Shown in pieces: positions 11,961 through 26,170 of a stretch of DNA of 64,000 nucleotides. Each line of letters opens with the position of its first letter. The stretch's first letter is position 1. Origin of the DNA: Eleginops maclovinus (lineage: Eukaryota > Chordata > Actinopteri > Perciformes > Eleginopidae); NCBI RefSeq assembly GCF_036324505.1, contig NC_086360.1:18530261-18594260 (forward strand), read 5' to 3'. Both the position numbers and the translations under genes were made by a program. Under the pieces are notes generated by a model. That model saw only the letters and a program-made list of their open reading frames with translations. It did no database searches and was not told the DNA's origin.

Positions 11961-14399
11961 AATAAATTCATTGGGTCGTTATGTGATAGACGACCTCCCG
12001 TTACCTACCTATCACAAACACACGTGAATGACTTCTCAATATTATTTGTTAAATTCTCAACTAGAAACCAGTTATTTTTCAATCAAAAACAATAACGTGT
12101 GTTTTTACCTCTAAACAAACAGCTGCAAATCTTAATGTGTCTTTGTCTCCTCACATATGGTCTGGTTAGAAAATGTCCATCCACTTAAAGGACATTAATA
12201 CAGATAACAATATAAATGACCACTAAATACTCAACAAACATGGGTCAAATGTGGCGTAAACCCAGTTTGAAGCAGTTTTTAGCCAAACAAAATGTCTATT
12301 AATGACCTATTAAGGCTTTTCAACCATGATAAGGAAACTAAGAAATCTCCAATGAAGCACACCCATTTTAACTGCAGATGCATTGCATGGACGCAGCACT
12401 GACAACCCCTTTTCAAAACGATATTTATATACTAATACTTTGCATCGGCAGAATTACTTATCATGTAATTAGTAATATCATCGTCTAAATGTTCTACTTA
12501 GACTATTCCGGGATTGAAAATGTTATAAAGTAAATGTGCAGAAGTATTATTATGTACTAATATGTACTTTGATAAAGTATCAAAATAAACATACTTATTA
12601 TGAGTGCATATCCTTAACGTTGTGCTGTGCCATACTGTGTACAACATTATTCAGATGTTATCACTCACAAACCCATGTAAGAGCTTTCTACTGTTGTAGT
12701 TTGCCAATGTGGAGCCAATATTAGTTACTTGGTATAAGATAGACTGATGCTACAGTACTGCCTCATATTCTTTTAGTACATCACATTTAGTACACATTTG
12801 AATGTTTGCCTCTTCACTTGTACATTAACATTAATGTATTCAACTACATTATTTCGAGTATCATACTTACCTTATATAGGCTTGTCAATCTAACACACAT
12901 GTAAGATTCAGGTTCAAACAATACGTTTTTAAGAAAATCACATTTATTTTCATTGTTTCTAAATTCCCATATGAAGCAATCTCTGTATCTCCATTACAAC
13001 ACTTCCACTTCTCTATCCATCTCATATCTTACATATCAACACGAAGAGAGCAGCAATAACAGTTGTACGTGATGTAAATATGAGATATCTGCATGTCCAA
13101 AATGTAATCTGGAAATGTGCTGTATTGCAAACCCAGTTTAATTCACAGGTAGCCTCATGATAGCTGAAGCAGAAATGCAATATGTCATGCAAAATTAGTT
13201 CAGAGAGAATAAGTTTCACGGGGAGGCAAAATGTTATGAGGGAGTCCATAATGGCAGATGCAGTTTTTTCTGTGCTGCTCTCTCACACACACTCTAATTA
13301 CATTTCACAGATTGTACCACAATAGCTGCTGGTAACCTTTAGTGGATGGGCTTTTCAATAATGCAAAGTACACATTTTCATATCTATTTTTCCCACTGTG
13401 CCTCCCATTTATTAATTTGCTGAACACAATAAAACAAAGACTCAATGTAATGTGCTCCTTTGCTCAAAAGGCACCCAACAAGATAAAAACACAAAGCCAT
13501 CGCTGTAATGAAGAATGTGCTGGCATGCAAACCAGCAGCTAAATGTCTGACGTCTCCAATTTAAAAGGCCAGTTGGTTAATACTGTAAAATGGGTACAGC
13601 GTTATTTTGGTTCTGAAATTGTAGTTCGTATTTGTCTACCTGTTCAAAATAATTCATATCCTTTGCCACAATTTAACCAAATGTAAAATACTGCATCATG
13701 CATAGATAATAATCCAACATACATCATAGAGATGTTTTAGAATAAATAAGTTTCACTTTCAGGTTTTCCTTTTGTTCACACATTGCTCTCTCTTCCCATT
13801 GTGTTGAACACATTCCAGCTCACTAAGGACTCTGGAAACATCTTACTATTCAATAAAGTTCTGAAGGAATTAATCGTTAAACACGGAAATAAGTCAGATT
13901 TGTTTCCCCTCTGATTCCATCTCAAATTGTTTTGGTTGGATGCCTGAATTAAGGGTATTTGGTTTGCAAAAGTTACTGAAGGACATTTCACTTTTTTTTT
14001 TTGCTGCATTGTTCACATACACAAATATCTATTATATGGCTATTCTGGATTTTGTCTTCCTTCAAAAAAAAAAATGCTAATAATGACCAACCTACGTGCA
14101 GTTTAAGTCTATGTTACAGTAGATTCAGTACATCATTATATCATTATTTCAACAATTGAGAGACTTTCTGTCTCCAAAAAAGCTCTATGATATATACAGT
14201 ACTCCATTCTACAAAGTATTTAAAGCAATTGTTGGCCTAAATACAAAAGTACAGAAACTTATTTAGGATTTAGTCATGGGTCAAATGATGCAGTTTGCAG
14301 GTACAATTCTCTCTGCAGAAAGACCATATTGTGGCCCTTGGTTAAACAGTTGGCCTCATACCACAAATAACATTCATTTGATCCAAATCAACTATGGCA

Positions 14400-15140
14400 G
14401 CTGCTACAAGGGATTTTTAATTGAATGATTATTGTATTAAATAGTTGCTTTTAATGGAGCGTGCACCTCTGCAATTATTTCCGCTTTAAGAAGCTGAACC
14501 CTGGGCAGGTCTTTACAGCCACAGGCGTTTGGTTTGCTTCCAAATGAGTGGTCACTGTTGGTGTGAAGTCAGCCTTTCAATCTGCAAAAGCCAACCAGAC
14601 TAATAAGTACATTCATTTATACAAAGATTTATGTATACTGCATACCACATTTTAACAACACAGTTTGTCTACAAAAGCTTGGCTGTCACTTGGGCCTGGC
14701 AACAACACCACTGAACAGATTCACAGCACAGAAGGCTTTCAAGTGTTATTTCTCTTTTTTACAAGTATAAAAAAAGAAGTCTGATAACTACTAATAGAAC
14801 AAATATGAGCAACTTCCTTAATCCTGTGATATTCCCCCTGATAGGATCAATATTTGCCAGAAAGGTCCTCCTTATCTACGCAGCATGATGAAATATTGAA
14901 TGAATGAAAAAGGCGATATCATTAGCCACAGTCTTTTCTAAAGCCAAGCACGATCCCAGATTATGGGATCATTTATGAACGATTCTGCTGTTGTCTGAGG
15001 TGATAATTCCCTGGCATCAGAGAGATGCACAGCCCATATGATCAAACAGAAAGAAAGCCTCGTTCAGCAGAATGAGCAAAATCATATCTTTCCACAAGCT
15101 CCTGATCGATAGCTAATGAAAGTGAACACATTTTAAATCT
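14400..15140. promoter_or_regulatory. Candidate conserved non-coding element(s)
   Basis: Low-repeat DNA with TTGAATGATTATTG, TTGCTTTTAATGGAGC, the inverted repeat at 14952-14970, ATGATCAAACAG and CTGATCGATAGCTAATG. Enhancer status is inferred. Confidence 0.25.
14952..14970. repeat. Short inverted repeat GATCCCA-N5-TGGGATC
   Basis: Seven-base perfect arms with a 5-base spacer. It could be a dimeric factor-binding site inside a low-repeat segment, or chance. Confidence 0.35.
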
Positions 15141-18100
15141 AGTTTATTGTAAGGGCGACATGGCTCACATCCTGTTTCCATAGGTACAACACAATGAGAC
15201 AGATTTTATGTTTGTTTGCAAAGGTCATAAATGATAGGGATGTCAGACTTTCATCTATAAATGGTCAACATTGTTAAGATTATTCACAGCTTTTTATTTG
15301 TGGTATTAATGGCTGCCAATACCCTAATGGTCTAACTAACAAAAAAAAACTTGGACAGAAGTGAATGACAAGATTTGTGTCCAGTGCTTGGCTTGAGAAC
15401 AAGCTGTCAGAAGTGTAATTCAACACATATCAAAGTGGGCTTTTCAAAATAAGGGAAGTTTATAATAGTGCCGTATTAAAAAATGGTCTCAAATTCTGCT
15501 TTTTCAAACCACTCTTAGGGGAAATTCACGTCCCGTGAGAAGTCTTTGCATTTGGCTGGCAACTTTGGGAAGACAACTTTAGTTAAACAACACATTTAAA
15601 GAAAGAGGCACAGCAGAACACCAAAGTGACTCAAATCAACTTACCCGTGCAACTTACATGCTTTGAAGTTTTAATGTTGGCTCTATTTAATTTGCACTAT
15701 AATTATTAAATTCCTGACAAATAATTGCAACATGTGGTTTTATTAAAGCGTTAGAATTTTCACAGGTAACAAAGAATACAATTATTGGCAACTTCCATTA
15801 TTAACGTTAAAAATGAAATATTATCAAATATTTAGACTGACTTTTCCTTGTATCTTAAAAACATTAAAGAAACTAAGGAGACAACAAAGTGTTTATGATG
15901 TTTATCCTTCATGTGTCATGATGAGTTTATAGAACTCCACAGCATCGAACACATAGCATAGCATGAGTCATAGTTTAACATTACTCCCAGTTGTAAGACT
16001 AATTATCATTGCGAGTGAAAACAGGTTATAATCCTTAGTTTCACTTGGTTTGGTACAGCACATATTTAGCTATGAAGTTTCCTTAGTTCAATAATGTTAA
16101 TTCCATGTTGCAACAGACTGAATTTCATTTAGTTTTTATAAAGCTCCACTTAGATGTCAAGATACTCAATTCAAGATTCAAGTCTTATTCATTTCTTTTT
16201 TATTGAATGCAGTGATACAGTAATCCTTTTTTCCTTCTGGTTGATTTGTGGGCTATACTACTGCCTTTGGTTGCACAGTCTTGGACCAGACTCTGGCTGT
16301 TTGTTTGGCAAACATCTCTGTTAAGAGACATTCACTGAATAGTCTTCATATACACACAATGACTGTCTCACAGATTACAATTTATTTAATGTAGGTTTTG
16401 CCAGGAGACAGCCTGTACACTTAAAAATGCCAACTGTTATGTTTAGCACAGCCAAAGAGGTCATATCTCACTTTCTTTTAAAGTGTTTACACCAGACAAC
16501 CACCAAGTGTTGCCAGTTTAAAACAAAAGAGAAACACAGGTCTACAAGGAGAATGAATGGGCTTCACATTCCACAGATCTGCCTAGCAAAAAACAATGCT
16601 CTCTACAGAGATAAATACTTCCTTTAACTGACTTCATGTATACAACTAAGCAAAACATATTTACAATGTACATGTGTCACACACTTCTTATATCATAATG
16701 TCACTTTTGTTGTTCAGCAGTAGAATCCCTTTCTAAGAACAAAATTGATGCAATTGATGTATCACAACTTATAAACATCTTTATTGGGATATTGCCAGTG
16801 TTTTCCACATGCCTGCAGGACATTACACATCTGCAAGAAAACACAAATAATATGAAACACATTGCCATGGCTGCAGGGCCCAGGAATCTAGGGGTGGTGG
16901 GCAGAGGCTATAGGGCATAAGTTGTCAGCTTTTAAACCATTCATCTGATTTGCTTTACAGTCAACACGGGATCATGTGACCACAAGCAGCGCAAGAATAA
17001 GACCTTGGGGGGTTATGATGTCAAGAGAGACTCAGAAATAAAGTCAACAAAACCCATTCATTACGTTCACTGGAAAGAATTAATGCTCAATAAGATGTTA
17101 ACGCGGTGAAACAATTAAGTGTAAAGGATAAATGCCTTAAATAATGTAATTTTATTTAAACAATTCAACAAAGTTAGATTTCAAAGGACATTTTTATTGA
17201 AAGACAAACATTACTAAGGGAGGTAAGGGAAAACATTGTGATTGTTAGCATATGTAAGGAAATGGACTGCATGTGATTCCATGGTTTAATTCTATTAATT
17301 TTGTTAAGAATTTTTACGATGGATGTGTATATGTGTGTAAGTTAAAACACATATATAATTCATTGTAATGTGTCATTGGGTTGGTTAGCGCAATGCTTTT
17401 GAATAGTGCAACCCCCTCCAAAGCAAACTTCTACGAATATTTCTTAATGAAAAAATAAGTAAATAAAGAACACGTTTTAAGCAACAAAAAAAACCCTGTA
17501 ATGTTCAGATATTAAAGGAAGAGATCCGTCATTATATTTAAATCTAGTGGCCAAGTGGTCATATTGGCTGACTCACGGTTGGTAGAGCAGGGGGAGGTTG
17601 AGCACAGTCAATATTATTTCCTTCCTACATATCTAAGGGTCAGACAGGACACATTTCTCATTCCACTGTCTTTGATTTAATAATGCACCCATACTCTGGA
17701 AAATGAGGAACACGACTTATCACTGTTTTACTTTTCTCTGAAGTGAGCGTGTCATTGCCCTCTCCCCTCTTTAACAGCCAAAACTCAAGTCCACCCTCTT
17801 CCCTCAGCAACTCTAAAATCCATCACCACACATCTCTGTCAGTGCCGGAGAGACTCTGAGTCGGGTGCACTGAGTTGTCCACGCTCACCCAAGCACCATT
17901 GGACCTCCGATGGGGAAATGCTTGGCTGCAGAGAAACCTGCACGAAATTAAATTCTCCACTTGGCTGACTAGGGTGACTCGTCCTGGTCTGCCGGCCTGT
18001 TCCTTCATTATTCCTGGGTTGATAACTGACTGAACGGGATGTCTTGTCTGTTTAATGCCAGCTCAGCTGCTTCATGGGAGGAACGGGCTTGTCACTCTCC

Positions 18101-20539
18101 ACTATAACACACTGTGTTACCATCTCCACTTCATTTATTTGCCTCAGATTTCGTACGCCCGTCAAGCCACCCCGTCCCCCTGAAGACACTTGCAATTCAC
18201 CACTGCTCAACCTTCTGCATCTTTTAGGAAACTATTCAAAATAACCTGTCTAAAATTTTCATTAAAATGTCATTTAGATGTCACACCGGCGATTTCCGGA
18301 TTGGAAACAATAAAGGTGACCTTAATTGTAGTTTCTCATACTCCATGAAGAGCTCTGTGGATAGCATTGCTTGTCTGTTTTTTGTTTTTTTTTGCGATCT
18401 GCAACTTTAATCGCGTTAAGCACAAAAACAAAACAATGACAAATACCCACTGACCACAACAAATGCTTCCACATAGGTTGCTGGTGCTAGAGCTGACAGT
18501 AAGCTTTGCTCCCCTGCATTTATGAGCATTGTGTTAAAGGTTTCTGCATGAGGGCACTGCATGATTGAACGTTGTGATATGGAAACACAGGCAGGCAGCC
18601 ACTGTCAAAGACACGGCTTGCACTTGACCCCGCAAGCACTCAGCTACTGGCCCCCACCCACTTTTAGCGGCTCTAGAAATGGCTTTCTCTTCTCAGCTTG
18701 CTTTGTGGCATTTGCAGAATTAGAATGAATATATACTTTCTAATGCACTGGTATATAGTATACTTATCATAATTCATAGCCTTAATGCAGGCTTTTAAGT
18801 GCACTTGGTGGTGTTGAGCCTTCGGTGCTCATTAAGGCGAATCAATGGCAAATGCTATTGTCTTATTGGCACACAGTCGCTCAACATAGAGCATCTAACG
18901 TAATCGAAAGCTTGCTGTAGAGCAAAACCATCTCAGAGTGAATAGTAATAAGTGTTTGGAAAAAAAAGAGAGGAATCAGTATTTGGAAGTCATTAAACAT
19001 CCAGCGCCCACTCCTTCTGTGTAACCACAAAGCCAATAGCATTGTGGGACAAAATGCTTTCCAATGTGACAATTGATTGGTTTTTGAGGTAGTTGTTGGT
19101 TGATTTCATAATTGGTATAATTTTTCACAAGTACATGAGTGTCATGCCATGATGGGCTTTGGAATCCTGGTAATGCAGTGGCCCGTAGTTCAACCTTAAG
19201 ATCAATAATGTATTAAAACCAAGAGCTTATTGAAATAATAGAAAGGGGTTTTCGCCATGGTAGAAAGCCAAGGAAGAGAAAAATGCACAAAGGAGAAGCA
19301 TTTGATTCTACGCCAGGCCTTGACTGTGAAGTGCATTGTTTTCATGCCAGTGCTTTTACTCTTTAACAGAAAGAGTCTTGGTGACGTGAAAACTCTGGAC
19401 TCTGTGTTATTGAAGTACAGAACAATGTGTGAGAAGAATAAAGCAGCACTTGATAACTCAGAGTCCAAATGAAGTGCGAAACTTTCTTATTTGGATAGCA
19501 GTCAGCGAGTTGATGAAGTAAATGATCCTGGACTGTTTTTGCCTACGCAGGTCATTATTTGCCATGCTTGATCAGTGTATAACATTTGGCAATCTGTGGC
19601 TCCCTGCTGCTATCGCTTCCTGTTGGATCTCCCTGTTTTGACAGTGTTTGAGAGAGGAGCACTCTGTGAGGTGTCAGGTGAAGACTATATGTGACAGATT
19701 TGGAGGGGAAATCAAGAGAAGACAAACAGGCAGCTAAATGCCTGGGAAATGTCTTAGCACTCAGACAGAAGGCGATAAGTGCTGTTGACGCGGACATGAC
19801 AAGCTAGCAACAGTAAACCTCAGGACACGCAGTCCCACCGGAGGCCCGGGAGTGGACACAATTCTCCATGACTGCTGAATGTGCTTAACAACTCTTATGA
19901 AGAGAATTAACAAGAAGTGGGAAGCCCCCCCACAAACACCAAACACACACACAGACACCCAACTTCAACCACCCCTGCCTTTCTACTGTAAGCTCTTTGA
20001 TGTTTCCCTGTTTCTCCTCGACAGTCAGCTTTTGTTTTGATCAAGGTTTGATTTCCTGTGACATATCTGATACATATTATGAAAGCAATACAAGCCCTCA
20101 TAGAGAGGCAGGGTGTCTCTTAACTTTAACTGTTGCAGAGCGGTATGCCGAACAATGACAGAAGTACATCTCCTTTTGACACTGGCTCCAAAAATAATAA
20201 AAAAGGAAAAAATAAAATCTGTTCCTAGGAAGTCATACAAGTGAAATGAATGTGTAAAGTTTCCTCACACATGGTGTTGATTTCTTTTCAAAGCGCTTAT
20301 GGCTGTACACTGTCATGAGAGTCTGACAGAGGAAAGAGAATATTGTGCTTTCATTTCAAGAACATCAGAAGACCTGGCTTTTCCTTTCAAAACACTAAGG
20401 AGCACAATGCAGATAACCTACATGATATAAAACTAAGCCTTTGTTAAGTTGCATACATAAATGTAATATTAATAAAAAGTGAACTATGTCATGAATATAC
20501 ATCTTATTAAGCTATATTTCCTTTTATATGCCTAGTGTC

Positions 20540-20560
20540 CAGCGGTGGAAAGTAGCAGCC
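20540..20560 (+). repeat. Possible short relic of a CAGTGGTGGAAAGT hAT-like end
   Basis: CAGCGGTGGAAAGTAGCA resembles the terminal sequence of the MITE family at 39772-40125. The flanking DNA does not continue the family, so this could be a short remnant or chance. Confidence 0.25.
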
Positions 20561-21483
20561 TTTAAAGCATATTCTGTGTAATAACAATACAGTATGTATT
20601 CTATATTTCACAGAGTATATAAATAGTATATTTATATACAAGATCTATTATTTTGGTCATTTTTACTGACAGTTCTTTGACAGTTGTCAATACATAATGA
20701 CTTTGCATGTATAAATATTCGCTAACTCTAGTCTGTCATTTGCTGTCAGTGTACTGTTGATTTTTTTAGATTTCTGTATCTGAAAATGACGCTGTGAGAG
20801 TATTGAAAGAAAAAAAGAAACACTGAAGATGTTATACAGATAACCAAAACAATGAGTTTAGACAAACTGCAACGCTACATGTAGCTAGTTTGAGTCAATC
20901 ATCTGTGGTCTCACGATCACACCAAATTCAAGTATTCATTCAGGCAGTGTTTATAAAACTATGAATATCGTTTTTAGGTGAAAAATGTTAACACATTACT
21001 TCATCTACCATGACTACTTTCTGTGATAAACCGATGCTATATGGCTAATGGTAGACCTAGCTTCCCTTATATGTGATCACACCAGTGCATCCCAATACAT
21101 ACTGTAATGCCGTAAAAAAAAAATAACAGATGCACACCCTGGTTGGAAATGTCTCCCCAGAATTGTATGTGGTCACAAAATTGGGATAAAACATTTGAAT
21201 TACAGAACACAACTGTGATGCCTGGCCCCCTGGACTGCCAGATCATGAATATATATTGCATTATGAAGATGTGATGACATTTAGAGCAATCACATTTAAC
21301 CCTCTCCTCTTGTGCTTCTGTTTCTCCTCTCTCCACTAATGCATTTTGCAGCAAGGGATGCATCTTAAAAGATTCAGGGAGAAATGTCAGCCAAAGCAGA
21401 CACTGCTTGATAGCTGGGGTCATTTCAGACTGGTTTCTGAATTCTGGAGAGCAGACACACACAAGGGTGCTCTATCCTTCACT

Positions 21484-21494
21484 CCCCCCCCCCC
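21484..21494 (+). repeat. C11 homopolymer
   Basis: Run of 11 cytosines. Confidence 0.8.
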
Positions 21495-22559
21495 TTTTCC
21501 TATTCCATTCTGTCTCAGCCCCCTTTCCATTCTAAATATTTCTGTTGGTTTACCCTTGTCCATGTGACTGCGTTGGAGGTAGCAAAGACACACTACAGCG
21601 CGAGAGAGGCTTGACCAGTTGGGCGCTGTCTCCCACCTCATTACCAGATGCAAATGAAACGGGTACACATGTTTAATATTTAGTGGCAGCAGAAATGTCA
21701 GGCTGGCACAAGATGGAATTAAACAGCACTGTCAGCGCAAGTGAACTCAAGGCTTTCTCAGCTATTTCACTTCATATTGAGTTACTGTCACAATTTATTT
21801 CACAGCGGTAGGACGACTAGTGTGAAAATGTTCTGTGATGCCTTTAAAGACGGAAGGGGAATCAAGGAAGAAGTGTGAAGGGTATTGTTCAGATGAGGCT
21901 TTGTATTTATTTCTGAGCTCTGTGACAAAGCTTTATTGTCTTAACAAAGCCCCACCATTCATCGGGAGGTTTGTTTTTTTTAGATTATAGCTCTGTTTTA
22001 TTGGATAGTTCATACTGATAAAACACAACACAACTGAGAGCTGGCAAACTCACAATTTTGTTCAGTACAGTGATGTTAGGCACATTGGACTACTGAGCCA
22101 CAGACCTCCGAAGAGAAAGCTTTGGTTTGACTAATCCTGATGATCCATACTCATATCAAATATGTCATCCAGGCCACGCCAAGAAGGCCTGATGGATTTA
22201 AAGCAATGAGCTCTGCTTTTAGCATGAAAGTTATATTTTTTTATAATTCAAAGAAATATTTTATGCTCAGAAACAGTGGCATGTGTTGTTTGCAAAAATA
22301 TGTCCGATTGGATTTTGCACTCTTGTCACCACACACAGATGTATATTATCAGATTCAAGGCTAAAGCAAGTTAATGTTCATCCTAATCAGCATGGCAGAT
22401 AGCACCGGGACCCACAGGGACCTAATTAAAGATACCGTACATGAGAGGTTTATCTTCACATCTCTGGAAAAATAACCTGCATTAGTTTATCCTGGCAAAG
22501 AGACAGGACATAGGTTTTATTGTATGTTTTGTTGTTAGGAAATATGAATTGATTGATGC

Positions 22560-23130
22560 ATTTTTAGGCAATTTTTCTTTCATCATGCCATATTTAAAGG
22601 GCTCGATGAGAGGTGAGCTGGATGTAGTCACGGGCAAAATCAAAAAGAAAAGGGACCTTGAAAATAGGGAGAAAAGTTGAATTTAAATTAATTGAAAGCA
22701 TTATCATACAATATTGAATGAGTGAATAGGAAATGAAAAAGTGTTGCTGTGGACAGGCAGTTAGTGAACTCCCACTGCCTTCTGAAAAAACAGAAGTGTT
22801 TCATTATTCCAAGGTGAGGGCTTTAAAACAGCATTTTAAATGTTACCCCGCTGTTCAAGATCATGAAAACCTTTAATTTCATGCAAATGAACCGCAAGGA
22901 GCATGGAGCTTAATGTAAACGAATGCTTCTTTTGTACTGCTGTAGGAGTGAGCTGGAGAGAGAGGCCAGGATGAAAATTCCCAAGGATTCTTTAATTGCT
23001 ATCTGAAATTATGTAAATCCCTGTGCTAGGCTGAGTGCAATTATCCAGCGCCTCTCGCTGCCAGCTTTACTAATGTCTAACAAAATATCGGTGGCTGACA
23101 TTTAGACGTGGTAATGCAAATGAGAATTAA
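22560..23130. promoter_or_regulatory. Candidate conserved non-coding element with two POU octamers
   Basis: Perfect ATGCAAAT octamers lie at 22881-22888 and 23114-23121, flanked by TTTAATTTC and GAGAATTAATTT. The intervening DNA carries no repeats. POU-factor enhancer function is inferred from these motifs. Confidence 0.3.
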
Positions 23131-24615
23131 TTTTTCTTCCAAGACAAAGGGCAGTGGAAAGATCACACCATTTTATACAATAAAGGCTGGAAAAAGTGGG
23201 GTTTGCAAGATGACAAAAAATGTTGATCAAGAAATGAGCCAAGCATTGAAGCCCATTTTCTATCAACGCAGCATCCTAGCAAATACGATTATTTTCCCTA
23301 TTCTGCACTATTAATCTATTTCTATTGCCACAAAGAGGAATGCTGCAAGCAGTAGACATTCATTTAGGGTTAGAATTAATTGCAGAGTGTGTCTCATTTC
23401 TTAATAATGATATGGGAAACCCGCCCCGCTCCCCATTGTTCGAACACGTCCCTGCCATGGGGATGATGTTGGACTGTTTGGGTCACATTTTTCCATTTAT
23501 CTCCCCAGGTACAGAGATGGATGTAGGCCATGCACTGCAGCCTGGTGAGGCTCCCCTGTGTGCCGCTCAGAACACCTGTCCCGCTGTGAGTCAGCACCCC
23601 CAATCTTTACCAGGCCAAGGAGGAGCGCCATCTCTCTCCATAACACTTTCCCCAAGCCGTTGTCTCACGGGACACCCAAAGGAGCAAGATGAGGAGGAAC
23701 CTGGGACCGACATTCACTGGGAAAGACATTCACTGGGAGATCTGCAGCCCCGAAACTGCTTTTCTTAAACCAGAATTCAAATTACCCCCTGCTGAAATAG
23801 GGGAAAAAAAAATGCTATTAATATTTAAGTATGGATTCTATGTGCAAGACACCCCCAGCTGTGATGTTATTCTCAGATGAAGAATAAAAACACCAACAAG
23901 TGCCTGTCTAAAGTTCTTCTACCCTACCAGCAAAATGCAACAATATTAATCAAAAGCTGTTAAAGCAGAAACAAATAACTTCCCCCCCACCCCCAGCATA
24001 CAAATAAGGTACAAATAAAACAACAAAACTGCCCAACAGACATGGTAACATATTTTTTTGTCCGTTGAGTTTCATAAAAACAAGTAGATCAATCTTATGG
24101 TTCATATATCGTTTGCAACATGGCTAGCATAGCAGCATGTCGTTCAAAGACAAAGATGAAACCAACAACGATGATCTCAGAGCTAAAATAAAGAAAGTTA
24201 ATACCTGTAGTATTACCAAGGCATGTGTTTTTACATACTGATATAGCTAGAATATAATTATTTCTCTTTTTCTTATCACTCTCCCTTCAAATCCTTTGCC
24301 TCCTGTGTCACTGGGGTAGGTAGAGTCTACACAGTTAGCGTTCTCTTGTTGTTCTGCCAGCTGGGAATAGTTACGGTCTTTTTTGGTTGTTGAGTTGTAA
24401 GCTATTCTGTGAAGTTGCTTAATCATCATGAAAGGCTTTCTGGTAAGCAGTGAGGAACTGTATATTTCCAGGGCTTTTATGGTGAAAGGGAAATTATGAA
24501 GTAGCCAAAATGCATTCTGCATAAATGAAAACAATCCAAGTGATTTCCAATGGTGTCTTTAAGGTACAGCCATGGCATTGTGCAATAAATATTTACTCCA
24601 TGAGTAAAGGGTAAA

Positions 24616-24631
24616 ATATATATATATATAT
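24616..24631 (+). repeat. (AT)8 microsatellite
   Basis: Eight AT units in AT-rich DNA. Confidence 0.8.
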
Positions 24632-25900
24632 TGCTAGTTCAAAATATGTGTAGTAAATAGATACCTTGCAGGAAAACAAACATAGTACCACTATTGATAT
24701 ACTCTATGTGTCTTTCCACTTCCTTCAACAAAATCACCATTACCATTCAATTCTGTAATAAACGTTGAATCCACGATTAAAGGCAAACATTATTTTGAAT
24801 AATATTGCTAATTAAACATAACATTTCTTGGTGTTAAACACATACGTTGCAGGAAAACACAAGATGGTGCCACTATTGGTATATTTTTATAATTCCCTTC
24901 ATTCTTTAAAATCCTCTTAGCTAACAGTTTAAATACTTAATTTAGTTTCCTATGATGTCTATAATCTATATGGCATTGTGTGAAACCTCAATGTACTGAT
25001 ATGATGATTTCCATAATAATATTCAAACGGCTGTTATCATCGGTCGGTTTTATATAGAGAACAAATCATTACCGGTCACAAGGAATAGGCTTTGAAAATT
25101 CACCACACAGGGCCTTTATTTTGTATCGGAGATGGCCTGTCCAATTGAAAGCTTTATCGTGCATGCTAATGTTATCTGGGGTTCTGCACCTACTGCTAAT
25201 GCACTGCATTTGTAGGTATTTACTATTGTATATAACCCCCACAGCACCTCATATCACCCTCCTTCTTTGCCTCATCCCCAGCTTTCTAACCTCCATCTTC
25301 CCCTGCCCCTCCACCGCCTGTACATCCATCAGAGGGCTGTCATGGTAGAGGGGCTTCAATGCTCCTTCCTGATGCGGCCATCAAGGCCCTCCATCTAACA
25401 CAAGCCGACACATCATAATAACAGTAAGAGGCCTTTCCTGTCCAGTGTCATGCTTGGAGAGATTAGTTCCCCTCCACAAAACCCAGGTAATTTGCTTTTG
25501 CTGAAACACATTTGTAGATCGTATTCTTTCAGGTTAACTAGTTCATGAGAGGAGATGAGACACTTGCTGCACAGTGTTTGCTTCTTTATGCCATCATTCC
25601 CCTCAGCCATTTTCACTGTAAACCAAACTGATTTTCTTACATGGTGTCTGTGTCTGGTTGAATGCATACAGTTTCTTAGCTGTTTAAATTATAATCATGC
25701 ATTAGAGGAGATGACCACTGAGGGACAAGTCAGTACAGCATAGTTGTTTTATATAGCTGTCATTTTCCACTGAATTATTGCGTGGTTGATATACCAAGTC
25801 AAGTAAGAGTTTGAATATATCCTTAGATCATTTAAATATCTACGTATAACCCAGAGTAAAGCCTATCAAATATCTTCTTTTTTTAAAGTATATATTTTCA

Positions 25901-25916
25901 TAATAATAATAATAAT
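25901..25916 (+). repeat. (TAA)5 microsatellite
   Basis: Five TAA units followed by TGCAT. Confidence 0.75.
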
Positions 25917-26009
25917 GCATTGAATATTTTTTGTTAATAAGCTGACAGGAAAAACTAAAAGTCTTTGAGCAGTAGTTAATATCTGTAGGTCTAATGTCTA
26001 TTTCATTCT

Positions 26010-26170
26010 TTATTAATCACAGAGGGCTGCTCTAAATCCCCTCTGTGTATGAATGGGCTGTGCCCGGTGTCTTCTCACATTTGCTGCATGATCATATTTC
26101 ATAAACACTGCATTTGAATTTTTATGTACAGAGTATGCAATATTCATGATAAACTGAATATGTAAATAGG
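26010..26170. promoter_or_regulatory. Candidate conserved non-coding element
   Basis: A short low-repeat block including TTTATTAATCACAGAGGGC, TGCATGATCATATTTCATAA and GCAATATTCATGATAAAC. Texture-based call only. Confidence 0.22.

Larger units (their letters stand above)
9021..20539. other. Intergenic stretch, no gene seen
   Basis: AT-rich DNA without repeats that I can name, apart from short A and T runs. It includes the candidate elements at 10560-10750, 11390-11960 and 14400-15140. Bases 18700-18880 also read as low-repeat DNA with several TAAT words. All ORFs are short and lack domains. Confidence 0.6.

Noticed and set aside
23325..23768. 147-residue + strand ORF, the longest outside the transposon
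   Set aside because: No domain, unlikely composition, no splice or promoter context; reads as chance ORF in GC-moderate DNA.
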